Source of the DNA: Coriobacteriaceae bacterium AF45-21
GTDB taxonomy: Bacteria; Actinomycetota; Coriobacteriia; Coriobacteriales; Coriobacteriaceae
DNA: 64,000 nt
Assembly: GCA_027682925.1 (NCBI GenBank)
Contig: JAQCYU010000004.1
Span: 1-64,000 of the forward strand
Reading direction: 5' to 3'
A model generated the notes under the pieces. The model was not told where the DNA came from. It did not search any database and was given only the letters and a program-made list of their open reading frames with translations. The position numbers and the translations under genes were made by a program. Positions 38,802 through 47,380 of the stretch are shown here, piece by piece. Every line of letters starts with the position of its first letter. The stretch's first letter is position 1.

Positions 38802-39629
38802 TTACCGAGCCGCCAGGATGGCGTCGATGAGCGTCAGTACGCCCCCGTCGTTGTTACTCGGAATGCGCCACTTGGCATGCGCGTTCATGTGCTCCTCTGC
38901 ATTGTCCACGATAAAGCTATGCCCGACGCGCTCGAGCATGGGAATATCGTTGTAGGTGTCGCCCACGGCGGCGGCATCGGCGATACCAATGCCCAGGTGC
39001 TCGCACAGGTGCGCGACGCCGGCGCCCTTGTCGACGCCCAGGTTCATGAAGTCGATCCACTCGCGCCCGGCGTTGGTGACGTAGAGCTTGTCCGAGAACT
39101 CGGGGCTATAGGTCTCGCGGAATGCAGGCTCGGCATCATAGGCGGGGAAGAAGATCGAGATCTTATTGGACTCGATATCGATGCCCTCAAAGCTATCGAC
39201 GTAGTTGATTGTGTTGTAGTAGACGCTGATCTCGTCGTGGTATTGGTGGTCGCGGGCAAGCACGTAGAACTCGTCGAAGCAGCACAGGACGGGAACGGCG
39301 CGCGGGTCCTCCGAGGCACGAGCGAGCACCTGCTGATACAGCGCCACATCGATGTTGCTCTTATAGATATAGCTGCCGCGATAGATGACGCAGGCTCCGT
39401 TGTCGGGACAAAAAGCAAGGCGGTTCTTAATACCCTCGAACATCTCCTCGAGCTTGGGGGCAGGGCGTCCGCTTGCGGGGCAGAACACGATGCCAGCCTC
39501 GGCGAGCTTGTCCAGGCGCTCGTCGAGGCCCTGGGGTAGTACACGCTCGTCGGTGAGAAGCGTCTTGTCCATATCAACGGCGAGAATCTTAATGCTGCCG
39601 ATATTGGTGTCCGATTCGTAAGTTTGCAT
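38802..39629 (-). CDS. HAD family hydrolase, Cof-like
   Basis: The 275-residue protein has the HAD phosphatase motif DMDKT (Asp19 nucleophile, Asp21) in LAVDMDKTLLTDE, motif II/III region and the C-terminal AAVGDTYNDIPMLERVG, with a large cap between. This is the Cof/type IIB subfamily, whose members dephosphorylate sugar phosphates and cofactors; the substrate is unknown. It is convergent with polA and divergent from argG. Confidence 0.88.
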   Translation of the reverse strand: MQTYESDTNIGSIKILAVDMDKTLLTDERVLPQGLDERLDKLAEAGIVFCPASGRPAPKLEEMFEGIKNRLAFCPDNGACVIYRGSYIYKSNIDVALYQQVLARASEDPRAVPVLCCFDEFYVLARDHQYHDEISVYYNTINYVDSFEGIDIESNKISIFFPAYDAEPAFRETYSPEFSDKLYVTNAGREWIDFMNLGVDKGAGVAHLCEHLGIGIADAAAVGDTYNDIPMLERVGHSFIVDNAEEHMNAHAKWRIPSNNDGGVLTLIDAILAAR

Positions 39630-39772
39630 AAAAGCGCGCCTTTCGTTTCGAAATTGTTTCAGACGTTATAACCATCAACCAGTAACCGAGCGTATTGTCG
39701 CAGGAACGGAGCGTATTTGCACTGCAATTCACAAAGTAATGAAAAAAAATTTCAGAAATTTGAATTTGTCGC

Positions 39773-39800
39773 TTGCGCTGTAGGCACTTTAGCGTAATAT
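39773..39800 (+). promoter_or_regulatory. Candidate argG promoter
   Basis: TTGCGC (39773-39778) and TAATAT (39795-39800) are 16 bases apart. The predicted start near 39807 gives a leader of about 375 bases before argG. Confidence 0.5.
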
Positions 39801-39903
39801 AGCGACCATCGAAAACGGAGACGGAAAAACAACCGCTTACCGAGGAAAAGGTACCGTTTACGATATTAGAATTGCGCCCGGCGGTAGGTGAAAGGAGAGG
39901 CAG

Positions 39904-39978
39904 ATGCAGTTCGTAAAGATCATCACTACTGCAGACAATGCCATCCGACGCCAGCGCGCAATTTCCCGACGACGATAA
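39904..39978 (+). CDS. Putative arginine-rich leader peptide (argG attenuator)
   Basis: A 24-codon ORF starts at ATG 39904, 5 bases after an excellent AAGGAGAGG site, and ends at TAA 39976-39978. Six of the last ten residues are arginine (RRQRAISRRR), and the final three codons before the stop are CGA CGA CGA, a codon that appears scarce in the surrounding genes, which mostly use CGC and CGT. It lies between the promoter and a terminator upstream of argG. This is the layout of ribosome-mediated attenuation: scarce Arg-tRNA would stall the ribosome at these codons. Sequence and position are directly visible; the regulatory role is inference. Confidence 0.6.
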   Translation: MQFVKIITTADNAIRRQRAISRRR

Positions 39979-39985
39979 CAATCGT

Positions 39986-40019
39986 CTCTGTCCGTATGGG
40001 GCTAAATGCCCCAACAGAG
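39986..40019 (+). promoter_or_regulatory. Hairpin directly after the leader ORF
   Basis: CTCTGT (39986-39991) pairs with ACAGAG (40014-40019), and inside it TGGGGC (39997-40002) pairs with GCCCCA (40008-40013). A smaller hairpin GACGAT-AACA-ATCGTC (39971-39986) overlaps the last Arg codons. A ribosome stalled on those codons would cover the 5' arms of both. Confidence 0.55.
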
Positions 40020-40042
40020 TCATTTTGAGGTCGTTGGGTTTT

Positions 40043-40088
40043 AGCACGACATAGACGCATGTTTCTAGGGCATGTTGTGCTGCTTTTT
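40043..40088 (+). terminator. Putative attenuator terminator before argG
   Basis: AGCACGACAT (40043-40052) pairs with ATGTTGTGCT (40072-40081), 10 bp with one G-T pair, followed by GC and five Ts. An upstream GTCGT (40030-40034) could instead pair with ACGAC of the left arm, and a 13-bp long-range pairing (40020-40032 with 40118-40130, one G-T) would enclose it. Intrinsic termination so close before argG implies read-through control. Confidence 0.65.
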
Positions 40089-40182
40089 GCTATTTAACCT
40101 GATATTGCACGGTTTTTGACCTCGAAATGACTTGCAACTGACCGATGTTCTAACTAGCTACCAAGGGCGAAAGGAAACAGCC

Positions 40183-41409
40183 ATGAGCAAGGAAAAAGTC
40201 GTTCTCGCATATTCCGGTGGTCTTGATACATCCGTATGTGTCAAGTGGCTTCAGGACGAGAAGAATCTTGATGTCGTTTGCGTCTGCGGTAACGTGGGCC
40301 AGGAGGAGACCGGCCTGGATGCCAAGAAGCAGAAGGCGCTCGACCTGGGCGTTCTGGATTGTCAGGTGCTCGACTTGCGCGACGAGTTCTCCGATGAGTT
40401 CCTGACCAAGGCCATCGCGGCCAACTCCATGTACGAGAACAAGTACCCGCTGCTCTCCGCCCTGTCCCGCCCGCTGCTCGCCAAGAAGCTCGTCGAGGTT
40501 GCTCACGAGTTTGGCGCGACCTACGTCGCCCACGGCTGCACCGGCAAAGGTAACGACCAGGTCCGTTTTGAGGCTGCCGTCAAGGCGCTCGACCCCGAGC
40601 TCAAGGTTATCGCCCCGGTTCGCGAGTGGGATCTGAAGTGCCGTCCGGACGAGGTCGCCTACGCCCACGCCCACAACGTGCCGGTTCCCGAGGGTGCCAA
40701 CGACAACCCCTATTCCATCGACGACAACCTGTGGGGTCGCGCCATTGAGTGCGGTCACCTGGAGGATCCCTGGAACGAGCCGCTCGACGACGCCTGGGTT
40801 ATGACCAAGAACCCCGAGGATACGCCCGACGCCCCGACCTACACCGAGATTGAGTTTGAGGCGGGCAAGCCCGTCGCCGTCGACGGCAAGAAGATGAAGC
40901 TCTCCGAGATCGTCATCGCTCTCAACAAGATTTCCGGCGACAATGGCTTTGGTCGCCTGGACCTGGTCGAGGACCGTCTGGTGGGCCTCAAGAGCCGCGA
41001 GTGCTATGAGGTCCCCGGCGCCCTGACGCTTATCACCGCCCACAAGGCGCTCGAGGACATTTGCGTTGAGGGCGACCTGCTCAAGGAGAAGATTAAGCTT
41101 GAGCAGGATTGGGCCACCGCCGTGTATAACGGCCAGTGGTACAGCCCGCTCAAAAACGCGCTCGATGCCTTTATGGCCGACACCCAGAAGTTCGTGACCG
41201 GCACCGTCCGTCTGAAGTTCTTTAAGGGCAACTGCCATGTCGTCGGCCGCAAGAGCCCCTTCAGCCTCTACGATTACGGCCTGGCCACCTACGACCGCGA
41301 CACCACGTTTGATGAGAAGGCCAGCGCCGGCTTTATCGAGATCGATACGCTGTCGCTCAAGACGTGGGCTAAGGTCCAGGGTCCCAGCTCCGCTGCAGCC
41401 CAGGCCTAA
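40183..41409 (+). CDS. argG: Argininosuccinate synthase
   Basis: ArgG joins citrulline and aspartate using ATP to give argininosuccinate in arginine synthesis. The N-terminal ATP loop VLAYSGGLDTSVCVKWL and later ATYVAHGCTGKGNDQVRFE are diagnostic, with SIDDNLWGRAIECG and the citrulline-binding region following. The frame is intact at 408 residues. AAAGGA precedes ATG 40183; an upstream in-frame start at 40132 is unlikely. argH follows after a 520-base gap with its own terminator, so the two genes need not share a transcript. Confidence 0.97.
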   Translation: MSKEKVVLAYSGGLDTSVCVKWLQDEKNLDVVCVCGNVGQEETGLDAKKQKALDLGVLDCQVLDLRDEFSDEFLTKAIAANSMYENKYPLLSALSRPLLAKKLVEVAHEFGATYVAHGCTGKGNDQVRFEAAVKALDPELKVIAPVREWDLKCRPDEVAYAHAHNVPVPEGANDNPYSIDDNLWGRAIECGHLEDPWNEPLDDAWVMTKNPEDTPDAPTYTEIEFEAGKPVAVDGKKMKLSEIVIALNKISGDNGFGRLDLVEDRLVGLKSRECYEVPGALTLITAHKALEDICVEGDLLKEKIKLEQDWATAVYNGQWYSPLKNALDAFMADTQKFVTGTVRLKFFKGNCHVVGRKSPFSLYDYGLATYDRDTTFDEKASAGFIEIDTLSLKTWAKVQGPSSAAAQA

Positions 41410-41562
41410 GGCTTCTCTTCCTTGGTATCCGCGCGGCCCATCCGCGTGATACATAACGGGCGCACGGGGTCCCTACCTTTCGTTATGCTTGCTGACACTT
41501 CTTAACATCGGTGGCCCCTACGTTCCGCCCGCATATATGATGCCGCATCTGCGGCTGAGTCC

Positions 41563-41597
41563 GAGCCCCGCCGGGGTTGTCCGGCGGGGCTCTTTCT
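41563..41597 (+). terminator. Terminator after argG
   Basis: A perfect 10-bp GAGCCCCGCC/GGCGGGGCTC stem (41563-41572 with 41583-41592) is followed by TTTCT. Confidence 0.8.
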
Positions 41598-41642
41598 ATC
41601 AATTTGGCGGCTCTGTGCCTATATATATGAGGAGTATCCATT

Positions 41643-41858
41643 ATGCTCAATGCTATCGCGCATGCTTTACTTGCCCTTGCGCCCGAGTTCGATGCTGCAA
41701 AGGTCGAGGACGTTCCCATGAGCCTGAGGCTGGATCGATGGTTCGCAGGGCAACATCCGGAGGGAGACGTTGGGCGCCAAGTGCATGGCGCGTCACTTCT
41801 TTGCAAATTAGCTACATGGCCCCGCGCACGGTGGGGAATGTGTAAAACTAGCGGTTGA
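41643..41858 (+). CDS. Possible small protein, 71 residues
   Basis: An ORF of 71 codons begins at ATG 41643, 8 bases after GAGGAG, and is preceded by TATATATATG, a possible -10 region. The product resembles nothing I know. Its composition (His-, Trp- and Arg-containing C-terminal half) is not typical of a conserved protein, so only the translation signal argues for it. It may be spurious, or a leader for argH 72 bases downstream. Confidence 0.25.
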   Translation: MLNAIAHALLALAPEFDAAKVEDVPMSLRLDRWFAGQHPEGDVGRQVHGASLLCKLATWPRARWGMCKTSG

Positions 41859-41929
41859 TAAATCGCTTTAGCGACAGGGCGCATTGCTTTGGGCGCTTGT
41901 TTTGGTATTTGGAGAAAGGGGACGGTTCC

Positions 41930-43360
41930 ATGGCTCTTTGGGGCGGTCGTTTTGAGGCGGGCGTGGCCGAGGTCACGCAGGAGTTTGGCGCGTCGCTGCC
42001 GGTCGACAAACATCTCTATAAGCAGGATATCGCCGGCTCTAAGGCGCATGCCAAGATGCTGGCGGCTCAGGGCATCATCAGTGCCGAGGATGAGCAGGCG
42101 ATTGCCAAGGGCCTGACCGGAATCGAACAGGATATCGATGCCGGTAACTTCACCTTCGATATCAACGACGAGGACATTCATATGTCCATCGAGAGCGAGC
42201 TGACGCGTCGCATCGGCGAGGCCGGTAAGCGCTTGCATACCGGGCGTTCGCGCAACGACCAGGTGGCGACCGACACACGCCTGGGCGTCAAGGCGCTGGC
42301 CAAGGAGCTCATGGAGGCCAATCTTGAGCTGCGTCATGTGCTGGTGGATGCGGCCAAGAAGTACGACAAGGTGATTCTGCCGGGCTACACGCACATGCAG
42401 CACGCTCAGCCCGTGCTGCTGTCGCATCATCTGCTGGCGTATTCCTGGATGTTCGCGCGCGACTTTACGCGCCTGAAGGCCGCCTTTGATGCCGCCGACA
42501 ACTGCCCGTTGGGTGCTGCCGCGCTTGCCGGTACGAGCTATCCGCTCGATCGTCAGATGACGGCTGCCGAGCTTGGCTTTGCGGGTGTGATTCCCAACTC
42601 GCTCGATGCGGTTTCCGACCGTGATTTCCTGCTCGATCTGCATTACGCCGGCTCCGTCATGGCCATGCACCTGTCGCGTCTTTCCGAGGAGATCGTGCTG
42701 TGGTCGAGCTCCGAATTCGGCTTTATCACGCTTTCCGACTCGTATTCCACCGGCTCGTCTATCATGCCGCAGAAGAAGAACCCCGACTTTGCTGAGCTTA
42801 TCCGCGGCAAGAGCGGTCGCGTGTACGGCAACCTGGTGCAGCTGCTCGTGACCATGAAGGGCCTGCCGCTTGCTTATAACAAGGACTTGCAGGAGGACAA
42901 GGAGGGTGCGCTCGATACCGCCCATACGCTCATGCAGTGCCTGTCGGTTATGGCCGGCATGATCTCGACCTGGACTGTCAACGAGGACGCCATGGCGCGC
43001 GAGTGTGGTGTGGGCCACTTGGCAGCCACTGATGTTGCCGATTACCTGGCAAAGCGCGGCCTGCCGTTCCGCGAGGCACATGCCGTGGTGGGTCATCTTG
43101 TCCTGATGTGTGAGAAGCGCGGCTGCAATCTTGAGGACCTGCCGTTTGAGGTGTTTCAGGAGGCAAGTCCGCTCTTTGAGCGCGACATTACCGAGGCACT
43201 CGACATCCCGTCGATTGTCGCCGCGCGCACGACCGAGGGTGGTACCGCCCCTGCTGCCGTTGCCGTGCAGTTGGGAAGCGCCGAGGCGCAGCTCGCGGCC
43301 GATGAGGGTGTGTTTGGCTCGTTATCCAAGGTCGTCGAGATGGGCCACGGAGCTAATTAG
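41930..43360 (+). CDS. argH: Argininosuccinate lyase
   Basis: ArgH splits argininosuccinate into arginine and fumarate. The 476-residue frame is intact and shows the superfamily signature GSSIMPQKKNPDFAELIRGK with the catalytic Ser loop, TGRSRNDQVATDTRL and GYTHMQHAQPV. GGAGAAAGGGG precedes ATG 41930; a longer in-frame start at 41855 lacks support. With argG it provides the last two steps of arginine synthesis; no other arg genes are in the window. Confidence 0.96.
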   Translation: MALWGGRFEAGVAEVTQEFGASLPVDKHLYKQDIAGSKAHAKMLAAQGIISAEDEQAIAKGLTGIEQDIDAGNFTFDINDEDIHMSIESELTRRIGEAGKRLHTGRSRNDQVATDTRLGVKALAKELMEANLELRHVLVDAAKKYDKVILPGYTHMQHAQPVLLSHHLLAYSWMFARDFTRLKAAFDAADNCPLGAAALAGTSYPLDRQMTAAELGFAGVIPNSLDAVSDRDFLLDLHYAGSVMAMHLSRLSEEIVLWSSSEFGFITLSDSYSTGSSIMPQKKNPDFAELIRGKSGRVYGNLVQLLVTMKGLPLAYNKDLQEDKEGALDTAHTLMQCLSVMAGMISTWTVNEDAMARECGVGHLAATDVADYLAKRGLPFREAHAVVGHLVLMCEKRGCNLEDLPFEVFQEASPLFERDITEALDIPSIVAARTTEGGTAPAAVAVQLGSAEAQLAADEGVFGSLSKVVEMGHGAN

Positions 43361-43737
43361 CTTATTGGATGCGTCTGTCTGGTGTGTTCATCATATTTTG
43401 CCTTTACGGGTGCCCGCTACGGTGGGCACCCGTTTTGTTATAGAGAAGAAAGGAGCTTGTCGAGAACTTCTGTAGGACATTTGCGCAGGTTGTGAAGGGG
43501 GTGCGTTCACGGGCGACAATCGACCGCCCGTTCTGTTCGTTGCAGTTGAAAGTGGGACGGATGGTACTCTAGTCGGGCTTCGAAACAGAAGTGACACATA
43601 TGGAGCGCTTTAATAAATAATAACGCTTCAATAAACGGCTTTTTGTTTAACTGCAGCTAGAACTCTGTTACGATGCAGTCCAGGCGGGTGCCGGAATGGG
43701 ACTTGGGCACGCGCGAACCTACTTGAAAGGCTACCTT
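43361..43737. other. argH-ndk intergenic region
   Basis: Apart from the argH terminator (43406-43437), this 377-base stretch has no gene that I can support. A weak promoter for ndk may be TTTAAC...TACGAT with 17-base spacing around 43650-43673, and an AT-rich dyad GAGCG...CGCTTC lies at about 43603-43630. Confidence 0.4.
43406..43437 (+). terminator. Terminator after argH
   Basis: Perfect 10-bp stem ACGGGTGCCC/GGGCACCCGT with an 8-base loop, then TTTTGTT. Confidence 0.85.
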
Positions 43738-44142
43738 ATGGCTATCGAGAAGACCTTCATCATGATTAAGCCCGACGCCGTGCGCGATCGCAAGATCGGC
43801 GAGATCGTTGCTCGCATTGAGCGCAGCGGCCTTGTTATCGAGCGCATGGAGATGACCACGCTCGAGCGCGCTACCGTCGAGGAGCACTACGCCCATCTGG
43901 CCGACAAGCCCTTCTTTGGCGGTCTCTGCGACTTTATGACGAGCGGTCCGGTCGTCAAGATGGTCGTTTCCGGCCTCTCCGCTGTCTCCAAGATGCGCAC
44001 CCTTATGGGCGCCACCAACCCGCTTGATGCTGCCCCCGGCACCATTCGCGGCGACTTTGCTGTCGATGTCAACGCCAACGTGATCCACGGCTCCGACTGC
44101 CTGGAGAACGCCGAGATCGAGATCAAGCGCTTTTTTGGCTAA
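43738..44142 (+). CDS. ndk: Nucleoside diphosphate kinase
   Basis: Ndk exchanges phosphate between nucleoside di- and triphosphates through a phosphohistidine. The 134-residue frame begins AIEKTFIMIKPDAV and has the active-site segment NVIHGSD with His117; both are family hallmarks. GAAAGG precedes ATG 43738. It appears to be a single-gene unit with its own strong terminator. Confidence 0.97.
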   Translation: MAIEKTFIMIKPDAVRDRKIGEIVARIERSGLVIERMEMTTLERATVEEHYAHLADKPFFGGLCDFMTSGPVVKMVVSGLSAVSKMRTLMGATNPLDAAPGTIRGDFAVDVNANVIHGSDCLENAEIEIKRFFG

Positions 44143-44180
44143 ACCAGCTTTGACTCCTTAAAGCTGTTAGCGTGTGGCTT

Positions 44181-44215
44181 GGGCGCCGCGGAACTTCATC
44201 CGCGGCGCCCTTTTT
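44181..44215 (+). terminator. Terminator after ndk
   Basis: Perfect 12-bp stem GGGCGCCGCGGA/TCCGCGGCGCCC (44181-44192 with 44199-44210) followed by five Ts. Confidence 0.9.
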
Positions 44216-44253
44216 ATTCCAGTAGACTTTTGGTAAACCCCCACAAATCTACT

Positions 44254-44292
44254 AAAGAGCCCCCGTCCGGATGTTTCTTCCGGGCGGGGGCT
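44254..44292 (-). terminator. Terminator of rpiB
   Basis: A 14-bp arm (44258-44271 with 44279-44292) with one G-T pair; on the minus strand it is followed by CTCTTTAG. Confidence 0.7.
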
Positions 44293-44322
44293 GGCGTTAG
44301 CGTCGTATGGCTTTGTGAATCT

Positions 44323-44790
44323 TTAGGCCTCGTCGACGATCTTAAGGCCGCGCGTGTGGTCGATCTCGTTGAGGAGGTTAACGCGACGCTCGTGACGGCC
44401 GCCCTCAAACTCGGCGTCGAGCCACTCGTCGACGATCATCTTGGCGAGCTCGGAGCCCACGACGCGGGCGCCAAAGGCGAGCACGTTGGTGTTGTTGTGC
44501 ATGCGCGAGAGCTTGGCGCTGAAGGGCTCGGAGCACACGACGGCACGAACGCCCTCGACCTTGTTGGCGGCCAGGCTGATTCCGACGCCGGTGCCGCAGA
44601 TCAGGATGCCCAGGTCGACGTCGCCGTTGGCAACTGCCTTGCCCACCTTGTAGCCGGCGATGGGGTAATCAAAGCTCTCGGAGGTGTCGGTGCCAAAGTT
44701 CACGACCTCGCATCCGCGCTCCTTCAGGTGCTCGGAAATGATGTTCTTGAGCTCGACGGCGGCGTGGTCGTTACCGATACCAATCTTCAT
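44323..44790 (-). CDS. rpiB: Ribose-5-phosphate isomerase B
   Basis: RpiB interconverts ribose 5-phosphate and ribulose 5-phosphate in the pentose phosphate pathway. MKIGIGNDHAAVELK, the CGTGVGISLAANKV loop with the catalytic Cys65 and HNNTNVLAFGARV are characteristic of the RpiB/LacA family. The frame is intact at 155 residues; AGAGGA before the ATG at 44790 sets the start. It is convergent with ndk and divergent from cyuA. Confidence 0.95.
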   Translation of the reverse strand: MKIGIGNDHAAVELKNIISEHLKERGCEVVNFGTDTSESFDYPIAGYKVGKAVANGDVDLGILICGTGVGISLAANKVEGVRAVVCSEPFSAKLSRMHNNTNVLAFGARVVGSELAKMIVDEWLDAEFEGGRHERRVNLLNEIDHTRGLKIVDEA

Positions 44791-44994
44791 GAGTGGTTCC
44801 TCTCTGGTCCGTGCGGCGGAATTGCTAAAGGTTTTACCGCGTTCGACTGCATGATAGCGCGACTTTTGCGTAAACACTCGGGCGTTTTTTGGTCAAACGC
44901 TTTAGCATGCAACAAGACCGGCTTCTCATGAATAATTCCGCCAATTTGTGCTCGAGCGCCGTCCGCCGGAACCATGGTTGCGGTTTTTGATGCA

Positions 44995-45024
44995 TTGTTA
45001 TCAAATAAAAGAACTAACTATTTT
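44995..45024 (+). promoter_or_regulatory. Candidate cyuA promoter
   Basis: TTGTTA (44995-45000) and TATTTT (45019-45024) are 18 bases apart in an AT-rich stretch that precedes the GTAGGAG ribosome-binding site of cyuA. Confidence 0.4.
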
Positions 45025-45060
45025 TGAGAGCCCAGCCCGTTATACAAGTAGGAGATACCT

Positions 45061-46379
45061 ATGTCTGCCGATTCCCTTCGTGATACCGCGTTTTGCGATG
45101 TTTTGAACCGCGAGCTTGTCTGTGCGCTCGGCTGCACCGAGCCCATTGCCGTTGCCTATGCAGCGGCGCTGGCGAGCCAGACGCTCGGTTGCGAACCCGA
45201 TCATATGGACGTTGCCTGCTCGGGCAACATCATCAAGAACGTCAAGAGCGTGACCGTGCCCAACTCGGGCGGAATGCATGGCATCGAAGCCGCGGCTGTG
45301 CTGGGTGCCGTGGGCGGAGACGCTAAGAGCGCGCTCGAGGTGCTCGAGAGCGTTGACGATGAAGACCGTGCTCGCGTGGCCGAGCTCCTCGCCGACGCCG
45401 GCTACTGCGATGTGTCGCTTGTCGAGGGTGTTCCCAACCTCTACATCAAGGTGACTGCCACGGCCGGAGGCCATACCGCGGTCGTCGAGATTACCGACCA
45501 CCACACCAACGTCACATGCCATACGCTCGACGGTATCCCGGTATGCGGTAAGTCGGCGGGGGAGTGTGCCGCCTGCGCGGAGCGCGTGGTGGCCGAGCGC
45601 GCGGCGGATAACGCCGACACCCCTATGAGCATTGAGTCTATCATCGACTTTATCGAGGACGGTGACATTGAGGACGCCCGCGCTGCCGTTGAGCGTCAGA
45701 TTGAGCTGAACGGTGCGATCAGTGCCGAGGGCCTGGCGCACGCTTGGGGCGCCGAGGTGGGCCGTACGCTGCTGGGTGCACGTGCCGATGACGTCGCCTG
45801 CCGTGCCCGCGCCCGTGCAGCCGCCGGGTCCGACGCCCGCATGAACGGCTGCGCGCTGCCGGTCGCCATTGTGTGCGGCTCGGGCAATCAGGCATTACCT
45901 GCGCGCTGCCCGTTATGGAGTATGCCGAGTATCTGCGCTGCGACCACGATCGCCTGGTGCGCGCCGTGATGCTGTCCGATCTTATCGCTGTGCATATCAA
46001 GAGCTATATTGGTGCGCTCTCGGCGTTTTGCGGTGCTATTTGTGCCGCGTGCGGCGCCGGCGCTGCGATTACCTGGCTGTGCGGTGGTACGCGCGAGCAG
46101 ATTGGCGCGACGGTCTCGAACACGCTCGGCAACGTTGGCGGCATCGTGTGCGATGGCGCCAAGGCAAGCTGTGCCGCCAAGATTTCCGCTGCCGTCGATG
46201 CGGCGATTTTGGGCCACGATATGGCCATGCAGGGCCGTGGCTTCCGTGCCGGCGAGGGCCTGATCCAGGATACCGTCGAGCAGACAATCGCCAGCATGGG
46301 CTACGTGGGCCGTGTGGGCATGAAGGACACCGACGTCGAAATCCTCAACATCATGATCGGCAAAACCCAAGTTTGCTAG
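45061..46379 (+). CDS. cyuA: L-cysteine desulfidase CyuA/YhaM family (1-base deletion)
   Basis: Proteins of this family (UPF0597, YhaM/CdsB) are 4Fe-4S enzymes that split L-cysteine into pyruvate, ammonia and sulfide in anaerobes. ALGCTEPIAVAYAAA with Cys25, SGNIIKNVKSVTVPN, GINQ-like GSGNQGITCALPV and VGGIVCDGAKASCAAKI are recognisable. One G is lost at about 45891 (GGG read as GG); restored length is about 439 residues. A distantly related serine dehydratase alpha-type activity cannot be excluded. It is probably a single-gene unit between rpiB and a HAD gene. Confidence 0.88.
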
Positions 46380-46386
46380 TTCGTTA

Positions 46387-46414
46387 GTTACGCGGGTTTA
46401 CCAACCCGCGTAAC
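46387..46414 (+). terminator. Hairpin after cyuA
   Basis: Perfect 12-bp stem GTTACGCGGGTT/AACCCGCGTAAC with a 4-base loop, 7 bases after the stop; no T run follows. Confidence 0.6.
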
Positions 46415-46418
46415 GGCT

Positions 46419-46552
46419 CGACGCTGCAAACTCGCCAGAGCGGCAATCTGCCTTTCAACTTCGGCGGCATGATCAAAAGATCAATGCCGCCTCGTTTCAA
46501 GGCACCTTGCTCGCTCTGGCGGGTTTTCGCTGACTTTGCCTAAACATCGGGG
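46419..46552. repeat. Nested palindromic intergenic element, copy 1
   Basis: Three concentric stems fold together: 46431-46442 with 46512-46523 (12 bp, one G-T), 46449-46454 with 46499-46504 (6 bp), and 46463-46474 with 46479-46491 (12 bp with one bulged base), then TTTT at 46524-46527. Its flanks (GACGCTGC at the left; TCGCTG...TTTGCCT...CATCGG at the right) and the internal TTTCAAGGCACCTTGCTCG recur at 49553-49760. Confidence 0.7.
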
Positions 46553-46608
46553 TAGTCGTTGGGGACGTTCTTAAATGACTAGTCAAACAAGAACGTCCCC
46601 AACGACTA
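46553..46608. repeat. 20-bp perfect palindrome before the HAD gene end
   Basis: Arms 46553-46572 and 46589-46608 pair perfectly over 20 bp; the 16-base loop contains the palindrome TGACTAGTCA. It lies between convergent genes and may terminate the HAD gene. Confidence 0.75.
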
Positions 46609-46621
46609 TTAAGTCTGAACG

Positions 46622-47380
46622 TTAGCTCAGTTCGTCGGCTACTTGGTGTTCGTAGAAGGCTTCTACTACGGCGTTAAAGTCGCGGGCGAAGTCTTCCATG
46701 GTTCCGTGCCAGGTGGCTCGGCCGGGTTTTCCCTGGCCAACATAGGCAGTTTGAATGCCGCAGGCGGGACTGGGGAAGTCGCGCTTGGGATCGTTGCCCA
46801 CCATAAGGACCTCGTGCGGCTCGAGTCCCATTACCTGAAGCTGCTCTAGATAGTAGGTGGCATCGGGCTTGCAGCGGGTGGTGTTTCCCATGTGCGTGAC
46901 GAGCTCAAAGGGGGCGTCGCCCAAGTCGCCCCAACCCATGCGGCACTCGATGGCCCCCTGGGGAAAGCTGGGGTTGGTAAAGAGCGCGCAACGCAGTCCA
47001 GCGTCCTGTACGGCCTGGAGCGCGGCGTGTGCACCCGGCATGGCGTGGGCGTTAATGACATCGTCGTTCTTGTATGGAAGAACTTCGCGGTCGTAGTAGG
47101 TAAACGCCTCGTAGATGAGGGGATCGGAGAGGCAGATGCCGCATCGGCGCTCGACCTCGGTGCGGTAAAACTCAAGATTGGTGCGGTTGTCCGTGCCGCT
47201 GCGGCGATTGGCATTGAGGTCGACCAGGATGGTGCCGAGGCGTGCCATCGTGCCACCGCGGCTGCGGCGTCCGATATCCGCGAGCATCGACGAGACATCC
47301 TTAAAATAGCGAAGGATGAACGCGTTGAGGTTGATGCTAAGAAGCGTCTCGTCCATATCGAAAACGACTGCTTTGAGCAC
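46622..47380 (-). CDS. HAD family hydrolase
   Basis: The 252-residue protein begins LKAVVFDMDETLLSIN with the HAD nucleophile Asp8 and Asp10, has CALFTNPSFP (motif II region) and a C-terminal MVGNDPKRDFPSPACGIQTAYV (motifs III/IV). The substrate is unknown. The start chosen is GTG 47380, 6 bases after GAAAGG on the minus strand; a longer in-frame start at 47551 would add residues that do not resemble the family. Confidence 0.85.
   Translation of the reverse strand: MLKAVVFDMDETLLSINLNAFILRYFKDVSSMLADIGRRSRGGTMARLGTILVDLNANRRSGTDNRTNLEFYRTEVERRCGICLSDPLIYEAFTYYDREVLPYKNDDVINAHAMPGAHAALQAVQDAGLRCALFTNPSFPQGAIECRMGWGDLGDAPFELVTHMGNTTRCKPDATYYLEQLQVMGLEPHEVLMVGNDPKRDFPSPACGIQTAYVGQGKPGRATWHGTMEDFARDFNAVVEAFYEHQVADELS

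Larger units (their letters stand above)
39630..40182. other. argG regulatory leader region
   Basis: This 553-base gap between divergent genes is AT-rich in its first part and holds the argG promoter, an arginine-rich leader ORF, several hairpins and a terminator, listed separately. The segment 39630-39770 shows no gene; I saw no convincing ArgR box. Confidence 0.6.
41410..41929. other. argG-argH intergenic region
   Basis: The first 150 bases contain short dyads (for example ATAACG...CGTTAT) but no gene. A strong terminator is at 41563-41597 and a possible small ORF at 41643-41858, both listed separately. The remainder up to the argH ribosome-binding site shows nothing I recognise. Confidence 0.5.

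Noticed and set aside
39904..40180. T-box leader before argG
   Set aside because: The conserved T-box word AGGGTGGNACCGCG and a specifier-loop stem are not present.
41489..41845. 118-codon ORF spanning the argG terminator
   Set aside because: It runs through a strong terminator hairpin and has Cys/Arg-rich composition with no motif.
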